In this document: positions 20,759 through 30,089 of the stretch, piece by piece
How positions within the stretch are numbered: position 1 is the stretch's first letter
Layout: every line of letters begins with the position of its first letter
DNA from: Pseudonocardia alni
GTDB taxonomy: Bacteria; Actinomycetota; Actinomycetes; Mycobacteriales; Pseudonocardiaceae
DNA length: 64,000 nucleotides
Reading direction: 5' to 3'
Assembly (NCBI RefSeq): GCF_002813375.1
Contig: NZ_PHUJ01000003.1
Span: forward strand, 2,852,001-2,916,000
Notes under the pieces: generated by a model
Databases searched by the model: none
Seen by the model: only the letters and a program-made list of their open reading frames with translations
What the model was told of the DNA's origin: nothing
Translations under genes and position numbers: made by a program

Positions 20759-21669
20759 GCAGCGGCACACGGACCGCCCCGGGTGGCCCCGGGCACGTCA
20801 CCGGCGGCACCGCCCGGGGCCGCGTCGTCACGGACGCCCGCAGCGGCGGCGGACCGGATGCCCGCGGCGGAGCCGGTGTCGGCGCGCGCGGCCCCGGCCA
20901 CGGCGGCGGTCACGGCATCCCCGGTCAAGCGGGCCCCGGGCAGGGCGGCGGGAACGCGCCGGGCGGCGGGATGCACGGGTCCGGTGGGGCCGCCGCGACC
21001 CGCACCGGTCCCGGTCCCGCGGGAGTCGCGGCGCGGCCGATCCGGATCGTGCTGGTCGACGACCACTCGATCATGCGCCAGGGGCTGCGCGCGGTACTGG
21101 AGCGCGAGGACGACCTGCGCATCGTGGGCGAGGCGGGCAGCGCACCGGAGGCGTTCGCCGCCGTCGCGACCGGCCGGCCGCAGGTGGTGCTGCTCGACCT
21201 CAAGCTGGCGTCCGGCCCGCAGACCGACGGTCTCGAGGTCTGCCGCAAGCTGTGCGCCGACCACCCCGGCATCGGGGTGCTGGTGCTGACGACCTTCGCC
21301 GAGGACCGCCTCGTCGTCGAGTCGGTGCAGGCAGGCGCCCGCGGCTACGTGGTGAAGGACGTCGACACCACCGAGCTCGTCCGTGCCATCCGCGCGGTGT
21401 CCCGCGGGGAGAGCGCGTTCGACGCCCGGTCCGCGTCGGCGATGGTGCGATCGCTGTCCGGCGGGATGCCCGACCGGGAACGGCTGACCGACCGTGAGCT
21501 GGACGTGCTCCGCCTGCTGGCCCGGGGGCTGTCCAACCGCGCGATCGGCGCCGAGCTGTTCATCTCCGAGACGACGGTCAAGTTCCACGTCGGCAACCTG
21601 ATGCGCAAGCTGATGGTGTCGCGTCGCGCCGAGGCGGTCTACGCGGCCACCAAGCTCGGCCTCCTCTGA
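20755..21669 (+). CDS. LuxR/NarL-family response regulator with a Gly/His-rich N-terminal extension
   Basis: A 304-aa response regulator. The receiver domain begins near residue 96 (IRIVLVDDHSIMRQGL) with phospho-acceptor Asp148 (LLDLKL) and a conserved Lys in VKDVDT. The LuxR-type HTH is at the C-terminus (LTDRELDVLRLLARGLSNRAIG to TVKFHVGNLMRKL). The first 95 or so residues are Gly-rich with several His (GPGHGGGHG) and have no counterpart in standard NarL proteins, which start at the receiver. An internal start near residue 94 cannot be excluded, but the ATG overlapping the kinase stop is the natural coupled start. Probable partner of the kinase upstream. Confidence 0.87.
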   Translation: MSSGTRTAPGGPGHVTGGTARGRVVTDARSGGGPDARGGAGVGARGPGHGGGHGIPGQAGPGQGGGNAPGGGMHGSGGAAATRTGPGPAGVAARPIRIVLVDDHSIMRQGLRAVLEREDDLRIVGEAGSAPEAFAAVATGRPQVVLLDLKLASGPQTDGLEVCRKLCADHPGIGVLVLTTFAEDRLVVESVQAGARGYVVKDVDTTELVRAIRAVSRGESAFDARSASAMVRSLSGGMPDRERLTDRELDVLRLLARGLSNRAIGAELFISETTVKFHVGNLMRKLMVSRRAEAVYAATKLGLL

Positions 21670-21775
21670 CCTCGATGTCCCCGGCCACGCCTCTCCGCCC
21701 GGCACGGCGGAAGGGTGGCACGGCGGCACGGCGGGAGGGTGTGTGCGAGGCGAGGGGGCGTCGTCGTTGATTCCG

Positions 21776-21799
21776 GATCGCGTTCCGCGGAACGCGATC
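21776..21799. repeat. Copy 1 of an intergenic palindromic repeat
   Basis: A perfect 24-bp palindrome: the shared core GCGTTCCGCGGAACGC extended on both sides to GATC. It lies about 100 bases upstream of the DUF222-HNH gene. See the other copies at 23818, 25486 and 47716. Confidence 0.75.
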
Positions 21800-21899
21800 G
21801 CCCCGGTCCGCGCCGATCCCACCGTCGGTCTGGACCGGAACTGTCGGACCCATCCGGCACACTCCTGTCGAACACACGTTCGATGAAAGAGAGAGCGCC

Positions 21900-23693
21900 G
21901 TGCCGACCTCCACCCCCACGACCACGCCCGCCGGTGAACTGAGCCTGCCGGATCTCGAGTCCGAACTCCTCGGTCTCGCCGGCCACATCGCCGCCGCCGA
22001 GTGCCGGTTCCTGCGCCTGCTCGCCGAGTTCGACGACCGCGGCGGCTGGTGCGGCGTCGGCGTCCGGTCCTGCGCCCACTGGCTGACCTGGCGGGCGGGG
22101 ATGAGCCTGCGCACCGCGACCGAGCACCTGCGGGTCGCGCACGCACTGACCCGGCTGCCCCGGATCACCGAGGCGCTCGCGGCCGGCCGGATCTCCTACT
22201 CCAAGGTCCGGGCCGTCACCCGCCTCGTCGGCGCGGACGACGCGGTCCTCGACCGCATGGCCGCCGCTGCTCCGCCGGCCACCGCCACGGAGCCGCTCCG
22301 GCGCCCAGGTCGCGACCCCGACGACGACTCCGGCGGGGCATCGGTCGACTGCGCATCACAAGGAGGGCCTGACGACACCGTCCGGGGAGCGGGAGACGCG
22401 TCCGACACGGGCACGGACCGCAGCGCCGGAGACGTCGACGGCCCCGGAACGGGCGCCGGATCCGACCTGTCGGACGCCGGGAGGGCGGAAAGAGCCACCA
22501 CGTCACCCGCCGGACGCGGGGACACCGGTCCGTGGGACGGCGCGGGGAGCCGGCCGGTCGCCGTTGCCGCTCCGGAGCCGCTCGGGGACACCGAGCCGGA
22601 CGATCATCCGCTGGCCGCAGCCGGGCCGGACGCCGAGCAGGTGCTCCTGGACCTGGCGCTCGGCGGGACCGCGAGCCATGTCGAGACCGTCGTCCGCGCG
22701 GTCCGCCGCCGCTGCGCGCCGCCGCGCGACGTCGCCGCCCGGCGCGGGGTGAGCTGGCACCACGACGTCGACGGGTCCCTGGTCGTACGGGCCCGGCTCA
22801 CTCCCGAGGACGGCGCCCTCCTGGTCGCCGCGATCGAGGCCGGGGTCGCCACCGCACGCCCGGCTCCCGCCGGCCACACCGCCCCGCCCGGCGACGAGGA
22901 CACCGACGATCCGGCCGCACGTGAGGGGCGACGGTCGGGATGGGACGGGCCCGATCCGCACGAACAGGCCCGCCGCACGGAGGAACAGACACCGGGCGCC
23001 GTCGTCGACACCCTGGCCGCCCGGCGGGTCGACGCCCTGCTGGGCCTGGTCGTCCGCGGGCCGGGAGCGGCCGGAGCCGCGGTCGTCGAGCGGGGTGCGG
23101 CGCGGGTGACGGTCGTCGTCGACGCGGGGACCGGCACCGCGCGCCTCGCCGGCGGCCCCGAGATCGCCGCGAGCACCGCCGAGCGCCTGGCCTGCGACGC
23201 CCGGGCCCGGGTGCTGCTCACCGACCGCGCCGCGAACCGGATGTACCTCGGCCGGAGCAGGCGCCTGGCGAGCCCGGCGCAGATCGCCGCCCTGACCGCC
23301 GACGGCGGCGGTTCCTGCCGGTTCCCGGGGTGCCACCACACACGCCACCTGCACGCCCACCACGTCCGGCACTGGCTGCGGGGCGGGCCGACGGACGTCG
23401 ACAACCTGGTCCTGCTCTGCTCGTTCCACCACCGGCTGGTGCACGATCACGGCTACCTGGTCCTGCGCCCACCCGGCGAGGACTGGCTGTTCCACCGGCC
23501 CGACGGCACTGCCGTCGAGGCCACCGGCAGACCGCTGGACGGCAGCGCCGAGTCCCTCGTCGAACGGAACACGCGGGCCCGGCTGCGGATCGATCGCAGC
23601 ACCCTCACCCCGGACTGGTACGGCGACCGGCTCGACCCCGAGCCGATCCTCGACGCCCTGCTCCCGCCCGGCACGACGGCCGCCGCGGCCTGA
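21900..23693 (+). CDS. 13E12-type protein: DUF222 domain plus C-terminal HNH endonuclease
   Basis: A 597-aa protein of the actinobacterial 13E12/REP family. The N-terminal DUF222 domain runs from about residue 20 (AAECRFLRLLAEFDDRGGW, SCAHWLTWRAGMS) and is interrupted at about 130-235 by a disordered acidic, Gly/Asp-rich insert. It resumes around AEQVLLDLALGG to VRARLTPEDGALLVAAI. The C-terminal HNH nuclease module holds CRFPGCHHTRHLHAHHV and LVLLCSFHHRLVHDHGY (about 475-520) with the metal-binding Cys and His residues intact. These genes are often multicopy and variable between strains; the biological role is unknown. Copies of a palindromic repeat lie on both sides (21776 and 23818). Confidence 0.88.
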   Translation: MPTSTPTTTPAGELSLPDLESELLGLAGHIAAAECRFLRLLAEFDDRGGWCGVGVRSCAHWLTWRAGMSLRTATEHLRVAHALTRLPRITEALAAGRISYSKVRAVTRLVGADDAVLDRMAAAAPPATATEPLRRPGRDPDDDSGGASVDCASQGGPDDTVRGAGDASDTGTDRSAGDVDGPGTGAGSDLSDAGRAERATTSPAGRGDTGPWDGAGSRPVAVAAPEPLGDTEPDDHPLAAAGPDAEQVLLDLALGGTASHVETVVRAVRRRCAPPRDVAARRGVSWHHDVDGSLVVRARLTPEDGALLVAAIEAGVATARPAPAGHTAPPGDEDTDDPAAREGRRSGWDGPDPHEQARRTEEQTPGAVVDTLAARRVDALLGLVVRGPGAAGAAVVERGAARVTVVVDAGTGTARLAGGPEIAASTAERLACDARARVLLTDRAANRMYLGRSRRLASPAQIAALTADGGGSCRFPGCHHTRHLHAHHVRHWLRGGPTDVDNLVLLCSFHHRLVHDHGYLVLRPPGEDWLFHRPDGTAVEATGRPLDGSAESLVERNTRARLRIDRSTLTPDWYGDRLDPEPILDALLPPGTTAAAA

Positions 23694-23817
23694 ACCCCGC
23701 AGGTCCTCCGCCGGGCGACCGAGCACCCACACGGCCGGAAGAGGACGCGGGCCGCAGCGCACCGGCCGGTGGAGACCGCGGGAGACCGGCGCGGAACCGG
23801 TGGGCGGGAGGACGGAC

Positions 23818-23835
23818 CGCGTTCCGCGGAACGCG
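23818..23835. repeat. Copy 2 of the intergenic palindromic repeat
   Basis: CGCGTTCCGCGGAACGCG, a perfect 18-bp palindrome 125 bases after the DUF222-HNH gene. The rest of 23694-23898 shows no gene. Confidence 0.75.
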
Positions 23836-23898
23836 ACGTCGGCCCGCCCACCCGGCATCCACGCCCGGACCGGGCCTGCGCCTTCGTGACCGGCCCGG

Positions 23899-24194
23899 TC
23901 AGCGCGTCGCCTGGACGGTGACGCCCAGTGGCACATCGGGGAGGCCGTCGGTCACGTGCCACTCGCCGTCGTCGTCCTCGGCCATCCGGCCGGGCAGGGC
24001 CTCCCAGGGGACGGCCCGGTGCTCGGTGAGACCGGACAGCGTCGGTCACTGGTCGAGGAGCGCGGTGACGACCTCCCCGAGGCCGTGGTTCCACTCGTGG
24101 GATCGGCGACGAGTGCGTCCACGCCGTAGTCGGGGCTCTGCGCGCGCAGCGGGGCGCGGTCGTCCCAGGAGGCGCGGTCGAGGGAGAGCGAACG
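23899..24194 (-). pseudogene. Internally deleted SAM-dependent methyltransferase remnant
   Basis: The two ends of a class I SAM-dependent methyltransferase gene are recognisable but the middle is gone. From 24194, LSLDRASWDDRAPL to about 24100 matches the family N-terminus. It is followed directly, in another frame, by WNHGLGEVVTALLD, which stops near 24046. In yet another frame comes VPWEALPGRMAEDD, leading to a terminal stop at 23899-23901. Intact members are about 270 aa, so roughly 150-200 residues, including the SAM-binding motifs, are missing and at least two frame changes have accumulated. It cannot encode an active enzyme. Confidence 0.7.
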
Positions 24195-24264
24195 GTCCGC
24201 CCGCCCAGCAGAGCACGGGCGGGCCGCGGGGACGACCGGTTTCCGGCCCCGGTAGACAGGGCCG

Positions 24265-24870
24265 ATGCGCTGGTACGCCGAACGCCCCGACCGGATCGCC
24301 CGCCAGGTCGTCGCCGACGTCGTCGCGCTGCTGTGGACGGTCCTCGCCGTCACCGCCGGCGTGGCCGTGCACGACGGGCTGTCCGCGCTGCGTGGGCCCG
24401 GAGACTCGCTGGTCGCCGCGGGCGGACGGGTCTCCGACACCTTCACCGGCGTCGCCGGGGCGGTCGGTTCGATCCCGTTCATCGGGTCCGACCTGGCCCG
24501 CGCGCTGGATCCGGCCGCGGGGGCGGGCACCGAGCTCGTCGCGGCGGGGCGGGAGTTCGGCGACGCCGTCGGCACCCTCGCGACGGGGGCGCTGGTCGTC
24601 GTCCCGCTGGTGATGCTGCTGCCGGTGCTGCTCGGCTGGCTGCCGCTGCGGCTGCGCTACGCCCGGCGGGCCGGTGCCGCCGTCGCGGCGCGGACCGCCG
24701 CGCCGGACCTGCTGGCCGTGCGGGCGCTGTCCCGGGTGCCGGTGTCACGGCTGGTCCGGGTCGCGCCGGACCCGGCGACGGCCTGGCGGTCGGGGGACCC
24801 GGCGGTCGTCGCGGCGCTGGCCGCGCTGGAGCTGTCGGACCTGGGTCTGCACGCCCGTCCGCACGACTGA
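24265..24870 (+). CDS. Conserved-type membrane protein, two or more TM segments, unknown function
   Basis: A 201-aa protein that I do not recognise by family. It has a hydrophobic helix near residues 14-36 (VVADVVALLWTVLAVTAGVAV) and a second strong one at about 108-131 (TGALVVVPLVMLLPVLLGW). A Gly/Ala-rich amphipathic region lies between them and a basic segment (LPLRLRYARRAG) follows. The C-terminal 60 residues are soluble and end in an acidic, His-containing tail. It stands divergent from the methyltransferase remnant and is followed by a separate carbonic-anhydrase-like gene. Confidence 0.7.
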   Translation: MRWYAERPDRIARQVVADVVALLWTVLAVTAGVAVHDGLSALRGPGDSLVAAGGRVSDTFTGVAGAVGSIPFIGSDLARALDPAAGAGTELVAAGREFGDAVGTLATGALVVVPLVMLLPVLLGWLPLRLRYARRAGAAVAARTAAPDLLAVRALSRVPVSRLVRVAPDPATAWRSGDPAVVAALAALELSDLGLHARPHD

Positions 24871-24945
24871 GCGATGCGGCGCCCGCGGTCGCGGTCGCGC
24901 GGGTGTGGCGGCCGGTGGGCGGAACGGGGTGCGAAGCTGTCGCTC

Positions 24946-25467
24946 ATGCCGCTGTTCGCTCTGGAGGGCCTCTCCCCCACCGTGCACCCGGACGCCTTCG
25001 TCGCTCCGACCGCGACGCTCGTCGGGGACGTGCGCGTCGAGGAGGGCGCCTCGATCTGGTACAACGCCGTGCTCCGCGCCGACCTGGGGCCGATCGTCGT
25101 GCGCGCCGGCGCCAACGTGCAGGACGGGTCGGTGCTGCACGGCGGCGACGACCCGGTCACCGAGATCGGCGAGGGCGCCACGATCGGGCACCTGTGCGTG
25201 GTGCACGGCGCCGTGATCGGGGCGCGCGCGGTCGTCGGGAACGGCAGCACCGTGCAGGACGGTGCCCGGATCGGCCAGGGCGCGATGGTCGCCGCCGGGT
25301 CGACGGTCGCGCCGAACTCCGAGCTGGCCGCCGACCGGCTGATGCTCGGCTCCGCGGCGAAGGAGCACGGCGAGCTGACCGAGCAGGCCCGCTGGTGGGT
25401 GCGGACCAACCCGGACTTCTACCGCGCCCTGGCCCGGCGGCACGCCGACGGCGTCGCCCCCGCCTGA
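24946..25467 (+). CDS. Gamma-class carbonic anhydrase-like left-handed beta-helix protein
   Basis: A 173-aa hexapeptide-repeat protein of the gamma carbonic anhydrase/YrdA-PaaY family. The repeats (for example VAPTATLVGDVRV, SIWYNAVLRAD, VQDGSVLHGG, IGEGATIGHLCVVHG, IGQGAMVAAG) build the beta-helix. His residues in SVLHGG and GHLCVVHG correspond to the zinc-binding triad. The ATG at 24946 begins MPLFALEGLSPTV, typical of the family. Whether it has carbonic anhydrase activity or acts as an acyl-carrier-like housekeeping protein is not predictable from sequence. Confidence 0.85.
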   Translation: MPLFALEGLSPTVHPDAFVAPTATLVGDVRVEEGASIWYNAVLRADLGPIVVRAGANVQDGSVLHGGDDPVTEIGEGATIGHLCVVHGAVIGARAVVGNGSTVQDGARIGQGAMVAAGSTVAPNSELAADRLMLGSAAKEHGELTEQARWWVRTNPDFYRALARRHADGVAPA

Positions 25468-25485
25468 GCCCTCCCGATACGGTCC

Positions 25486-25507
25486 GGTGCGTTCCGCGGA
25501 ACGCACC
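25486..25507. repeat. Copy 3 of the intergenic palindromic repeat
   Basis: A perfect 22-bp palindrome with the shared core GCGTTCCGCGGAACGC, here extended by GGT/ACC. It lies in the 53-base gap between the convergent carbonic-anhydrase-like gene and thiG, where it may also serve as a terminator hairpin. Confidence 0.75.
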
Positions 25508-25520
25508 CGGACATCGGTCC

Positions 25521-26493
<973 letters not shown>

Positions 26494-26494
<1 letters not shown>

Positions 26495-27666
26495 CAGTGG
26501 TTCCCCTCCTCGCGTGCCCCGGCGGCGGCCGGGGCGAACCGTCGCGGATCCGCCGCGCGGACCGGTCCCGGTACGTCGTCGCCGCGCAGCACCGCCGCGA
26601 CGGCCGCCGCGGTCACCGGTACCAGCAGCATCCCGTTGCGGCCGTGCCCGGTGGCCGCGACCAGCCCGTCGGGCCCGGTGCGCCCGATCAGCGGCAGGTT
26701 GTCCCGGCTGCCCGGCCGCAGTCCGGCGGCGGTCTCGGTCAGGGCGTACTCGGCGATGCCGGGCAGGATCCGCTCCGCGTCGCGCAGCAGGTCGCGCACC
26801 CCACCGACGGTGACGTCGGTGTCGAAGCCGTTCTCGGCGGTCGTCGCGCCGATCACGAGGTCGCCGTACCCGGGCAGCGTCCGCGGCACGGCGTACACCG
26901 GGCGCCCGTCGACGAGCGCCCGCACCGTCCGCGACGGCGGCGGCAGGGCACCGGCGCGGCGGGTCAGCCGCAGGATCTCGCCCTTCACCGGGCGGACCAG
27001 CCCGTCGAGCACCGGGTGCAGCGACGACGAGTGCGCCCCCGCCGCGACGACGACCGCGTCCGCCGCGATCTCGGTCCCGTCCGCGAGCCGCACGCCGGTG
27101 ACACGGGCGCCGTCGTCGAGCACGCGCGCGACCCCGCGGTCGGAGACGACGACCCCGGCCCGTCCGGCCGCGGTCGCCAGTGCGGCGAGCAGCCGCCGGT
27201 TGTCCACCGACGGGTCGTCGGGCACCGAGAGGCCGCCACGGACCTCCGGGCCCAGCGCGGGTTCGAGCCGGCGCAGCTCGCAACCGGTCAGCCGGTGCAC
27301 GTCCCGGCCGAGGGACTCCAGGTAGTCCGCGAGCGCGGTCAGCTCGGCGCGGTCCCCCGACCCGGTCGCGGCGACGACGGTGCCCTCCGGGTGCAGCCCG
27401 GCGTCGGTGCCGGCGTCGGCGGACAGGGCCGCGGCGAACTCCGGCCAGCGTGCGACCGAGTCCAGCCCGAGGGCGAGGAGATCCTCCTCGCCGGGCCAGG
27501 CCTCGGTGACCGGGGCGAGCATCCCGCCGGCCACCCAGGACGCGCCGCGACCGGGGGCCGGGTCGAACACCGTCACCGACCAGCCGTCGCGGGCCGCCGC
27601 GCGGGCGACGGACAGGCCGACGGCCCCCGCACCCGCGACGACCAGCTTTCCGGCACTCGCGCTCAT
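26494..27666 (-). CDS. thiO: Glycine oxidase ThiO
   Basis: An FAD-dependent amino-acid oxidase that converts glycine to the iminoacetate (dehydroglycine) used by ThiG. The 390-aa product has the Rossmann FAD motif VVAGAGAVGLSVARAAA, a DAO-type fold, and GLRPGSRDNLPLIGR and ATGHGRNGMLLVPVT near the C-terminus. The ATG at 27666 is chosen because AGGTGG lies 6-7 bases upstream. The TPP riboswitch ends just before it, so its expression should fall when thiamine pyrophosphate is plentiful. Confidence 0.93.
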
Positions 27667-27676
27667 GGGATCCACC

Positions 27677-27768
27677 TCACTCCCTGCGCCGGCATGACCC
27701 GGATCAGGTTCGACGGTCGGGACCGCGTCGCGGGTCCCCTCTCAGCCCGCTGCCCGGGCTCCCGTGGT
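27677..27768 (-). promoter_or_regulatory. TPP riboswitch (THI element) upstream of thiO-thiS-thiG
   Basis: On the minus strand the leader carries the THI-box landmarks: GGGAGCCC near the 5' end, GGGCTGAGAGGGG, then GAACCTGATCCGGGTCATGCC and GCAGGGAG at the 3' end. It ends about 11 bases before the thiO start and covers the region around the ribosome binding site, consistent with TPP control of translation or termination. Confidence 0.93.
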
Positions 27769-27798
27769 TCGTCGTCGTCCGGGGCCCAGGCTACGCCG

Positions 27799-27804
27799 TA
27801 GCCT
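27799..27804 (+). promoter_or_regulatory. Predicted -10 box of a leaderless thiE promoter
   Basis: TAGCCT fits TANNNT and lies 7 bases before the thiE GTG, so thiE is probably transcribed without a leader and therefore without its own riboswitch, unlike the divergent thiOSG operon. Confidence 0.45.
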
Positions 27805-27811
27805 GCGAGCC

Positions 27812-28504
27812 GTGTCCGACACCGATACCCGTCCCGGCACCGGCGACACCCGTCGCGCCCGGCTCGACGGCCTCACCGACGCCCGTCTCTACCTGTGCAC
27901 CGACGCCCGCACCGCGCGCGGTGACCTGGCGGAGTTCGCCGACGCCGCGCTCGCCGGCGGGGTCGACATCGTCCAGCTGCGGGACAAGGGCGGGCCCGAC
28001 GGGCCGCTGGAGGCGAGCGCCGAGCTCGCCGCACTGGAGGTGCTCGCCGACGCCTGCCGCCGGCACGGCGCGCTGCTCGCGGTGAACGACCGCGCCGACG
28101 TCGCGCTCGCCGCGGGCGCCGACGTGCTGCACCTCGGGCAGGACGACCTGCCGGTGGCGTGGGCGCGCCGGGTCGTCGGCGACGACGTGCTCATCGGCCG
28201 GTCCTCGCACAGCCCCGCCGAGACCCTGAGCGCCGCCGACGAGGACGGCGTGGACTACTTCTGCGTGGGCCCGTGCTGGCCGACCCCGACCAAGCCGGGA
28301 CGTCCGGCCCCCGGCCTGGACCTGGTGCGCACGGTCGCCGGACGGGCCCCGGCGCGGCCGTGGTTCGCGATCGGGGGCATCGACGGCGACCGCCTGGACG
28401 AGGTCCTCGACGCCGGTGCGGACCGGATCGTCGTCGTCCGGGCGATCACCGAGGCCGAGGACCCGCGTGCGGCCGCGGGGGCGCTGCGGGCCCGCCTGCG
28501 CTGA
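27812..28504 (+). CDS. thiE: Thiamine-phosphate synthase ThiE
   Basis: Joins the hydroxymethylpyrimidine diphosphate and thiazole phosphate halves to make thiamine phosphate. The 230-aa TIM-barrel protein shows [57 protein letters not shown] and WFAIGGI, covering the pyrophosphate- and thiazole-phosphate-binding loops. The GTG at 27812 is preferred for its leaderless promoter and because it fits the family's N-terminus. It is divergent from thiO. Confidence 0.95.
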   Translation: MSDTDTRPGTGDTRRARLDGLTDARLYLCTDARTARGDLAEFADAALAGGVDIVQLRDKGGPDGPLEASAELAALEVLADACRRHGALLAVNDRADVALAAGADVLHLGQDDLPVAWARRVVGDDVLIGRSSHSPAETLSAADEDGVDYFCVGPCWPTPTKPGRPAPGLDLVRTVAGRAPARPWFAIGGIDGDRLDEVLDAGADRIVVVRAITEAEDPRAAAGALRARLR

Positions 28505-28524
28505 GCCCGCCCGCGCCGGGCCCC

Positions 28525-28599
28525 GCCCGCGCTCGAACCGCCCGCGCTCGAACCGGCCGCGCTCGGACCGGCCGCGCTCGGGCCGGCCGCGCTCGGACC
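28525..28599. repeat. Five tandem copies of a 15-bp unit
   Basis: Five contiguous 15-base units (consensus GGCCGCGCTCGGACC, the first two reading GCCCGCGCTCGAACC) occupy the intergenic space after thiE. It is a possible variable-number repeat with no coding role. Confidence 0.75.
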
Positions 28600-28603
28600 G
28601 GCC

Positions 28604-28630
28604 CCGCGGCGCCGGGTTCCGGCGCCGCGG
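28604..28630. terminator. Bidirectional hairpin terminator
   Basis: A perfect 12-bp stem (CCGCGGCGCCGG and its complement) with a GTT loop, between thiE and a convergent membrane-protein gene. Confidence 0.75.
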
Positions 28631-28638
28631 CGCGCAGG

Positions 28639-29931
28639 TCAGTTCTGCGTGCCGGAACCCTGGTCGCCCGAGCCCTGGCCGCCGGGGTCCTGCCCGCCCG
28701 AGTCCTGGCCCGACTGGCCGGAGCCCGGCTGCTGGGTCGGCAGGACCCGGTTCAGCCCGTCCTGCAGCGGGTTCGACGAGCCCGAGCCGTCCTGACCGGA
28801 GTCCCGGTCACGGGTGCCGGTCGACGACTCCGACGTGCTGGTGCCCGACTCCTCGGTGGAGGTCGAGCTCGACGACGACGTCGACGCGTCGCCTCCGGAG
28901 CCCTCGCCCCGGTCGTTCTCCTGTTGGGTGGCGGGAGCACCGCCGCGGACGACGTTGCTCACCGAGGTCCCGGACGAACCGGACAGCGACGAGCCCTTCA
29001 CGAACTCGATGCCCGAGATCAGGAACATCGACACCGCGAAGGTGACGACGCCGAGCACCGCGGACACGATGACCGTCTTGCGGGTGACCCGGACCCGGCG
29101 GAACCGGCTGCGGCCCGCTCCGGCAGCGCGGGTGGTGCCGCCGGGTGTCTGCCACGGGTCCAGCAGCACCGTCTCCTCGCCGGTGGGCCCGGCGAGACCG
29201 TGGCCGGCACCGTTCTGCGCGGCGACCGCGGTGCCCTCGGCGACGCCCTTGCCGCGCCGGGTCGCCTTGTCCTTCAGCTCGAGTGCCTTGTCCTTGCTGA
29301 CCTCGAGCGAGCGGGTGAACAGCGTGGTGGCCAGCGTCGAGATGATCGAGCCGAGCGCCGCGCCGATCACCGTGCCGACCGCGCCGAGGAACGAGCCGAG
29401 CACCGCCGTGACGATCGCCGCGCCGGCGCCGGCTGCGATCTTCGTCGGGCTGAGGTCGGCCTTGAGGCCGCTCGCCTTCGTGGTGTCCGACGAGCCGTCA
29501 CCGGACCCGCCCGAGCCCCCGGCCCCACCGGGTCCGTTCGGTCCGCCGCCGACCGGGCCCACCGGACCGCCGGGACCGGCCGCGCGGGTCGTGTCCGACG
29601 CGGGCAGCACCCGGGTGCGCGGACGCCCGCCGGGCGGGGTCCCGTCCGGCACGCCCGGCCCGGGTACGAACGGGCTCACCGGACGGCCACCGGGCGGGGT
29701 CTGCGTGGTCCGGCCGCGGACGGTGCCCGACGGCGGCTGCGGGTCCCGGCCGCCGTGCGTGCGGGGCGGATGCGCGGTGCGCTGCCGGGGCAGCCGCGGA
29801 GCGTCGGGGGCGGCCACCGGGCGACCGGCGCCGGGTCGGGGAGCGGACGGCTGGGCGGGGGGACGGGCCGGGCCGGGGACGCCACGGGGGGCGTCGCCGA
29901 AGCCGGGCTCCGGGGGGCGCTGGTGTGGCAT
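28639..29931 (-). CDS. Low-complexity membrane protein, unknown function
   Basis: A 430-aa protein of no recognised family. Residues 1-165 are Pro/Gly/Arg-rich and probably disordered. A Gly/Ala-rich hydrophobic block (about 170-215, AAIVTAVLGSFLGAVGTVIG) could insert as one or two helices. A basic cytoplasmic segment follows (RSRFRRVRVTRKT), then a TM helix at about 305-325 (VIVSAVLGVVTFAVSMFLI). The tail of about 100 residues is Ser/Thr/Gly/Asp-rich and presumably extracytoplasmic. AAGGAG lies close to the ATG at 29931. An inverted repeat lies about 90 bases upstream. Confidence 0.7.
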   Translation of the reverse strand: MPHQRPPEPGFGDAPRGVPGPARPPAQPSAPRPGAGRPVAAPDAPRLPRQRTAHPPRTHGGRDPQPPSGTVRGRTTQTPPGGRPVSPFVPGPGVPDGTPPGGRPRTRVLPASDTTRAAGPGGPVGPVGGGPNGPGGAGGSGGSGDGSSDTTKASGLKADLSPTKIAAGAGAAIVTAVLGSFLGAVGTVIGAALGSIISTLATTLFTRSLEVSKDKALELKDKATRRGKGVAEGTAVAAQNGAGHGLAGPTGEETVLLDPWQTPGGTTRAAGAGRSRFRRVRVTRKTVIVSAVLGVVTFAVSMFLISGIEFVKGSSLSGSSGTSVSNVVRGGAPATQQENDRGEGSGGDASTSSSSSTSTEESGTSTSESSTGTRDRDSGQDGSGSSNPLQDGLNRVLPTQQPGSGQSGQDSGGQDPGGQGSGDQGSGTQN

Positions 29932-30018
29932 GGCTCCTTGCAGTGATCGTCGGTGCGGCGGCTCGCCCCGGGGGAACGTCCGGGAGGCCACGATTGCGCC
30001 GGACGATCACCCGAAGTG

Positions 30019-30048
30019 GTGACCTTCACACGACCGAGCAAAGGTCAC
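30019..30048. promoter_or_regulatory. Inverted repeat upstream of the low-complexity membrane-protein gene
   Basis: GTGACCTT-N14-AAGGTCAC: perfect 8-base arms about 90-120 bases upstream of the start at 29931, in a locally AT-richer stretch. A candidate operator; the regulator is unknown. Confidence 0.5.
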
Positions 30049-30089
30049 GGGAAGATCACGATTCTAGCGCTACGAGGTGTCAGACCCTG

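Noticed and set aside
21776..23835. The two repeats around the DUF222-HNH gene as ends of a mobile element
   Set aside because: The same palindrome also occurs at unrelated gene junctions (25486, 47716), and no target-site duplication was seen.
24265..24870. Assigning the 201-aa membrane protein to a transporter family
   Set aside because: Two hydrophobic segments alone do not support any family name.
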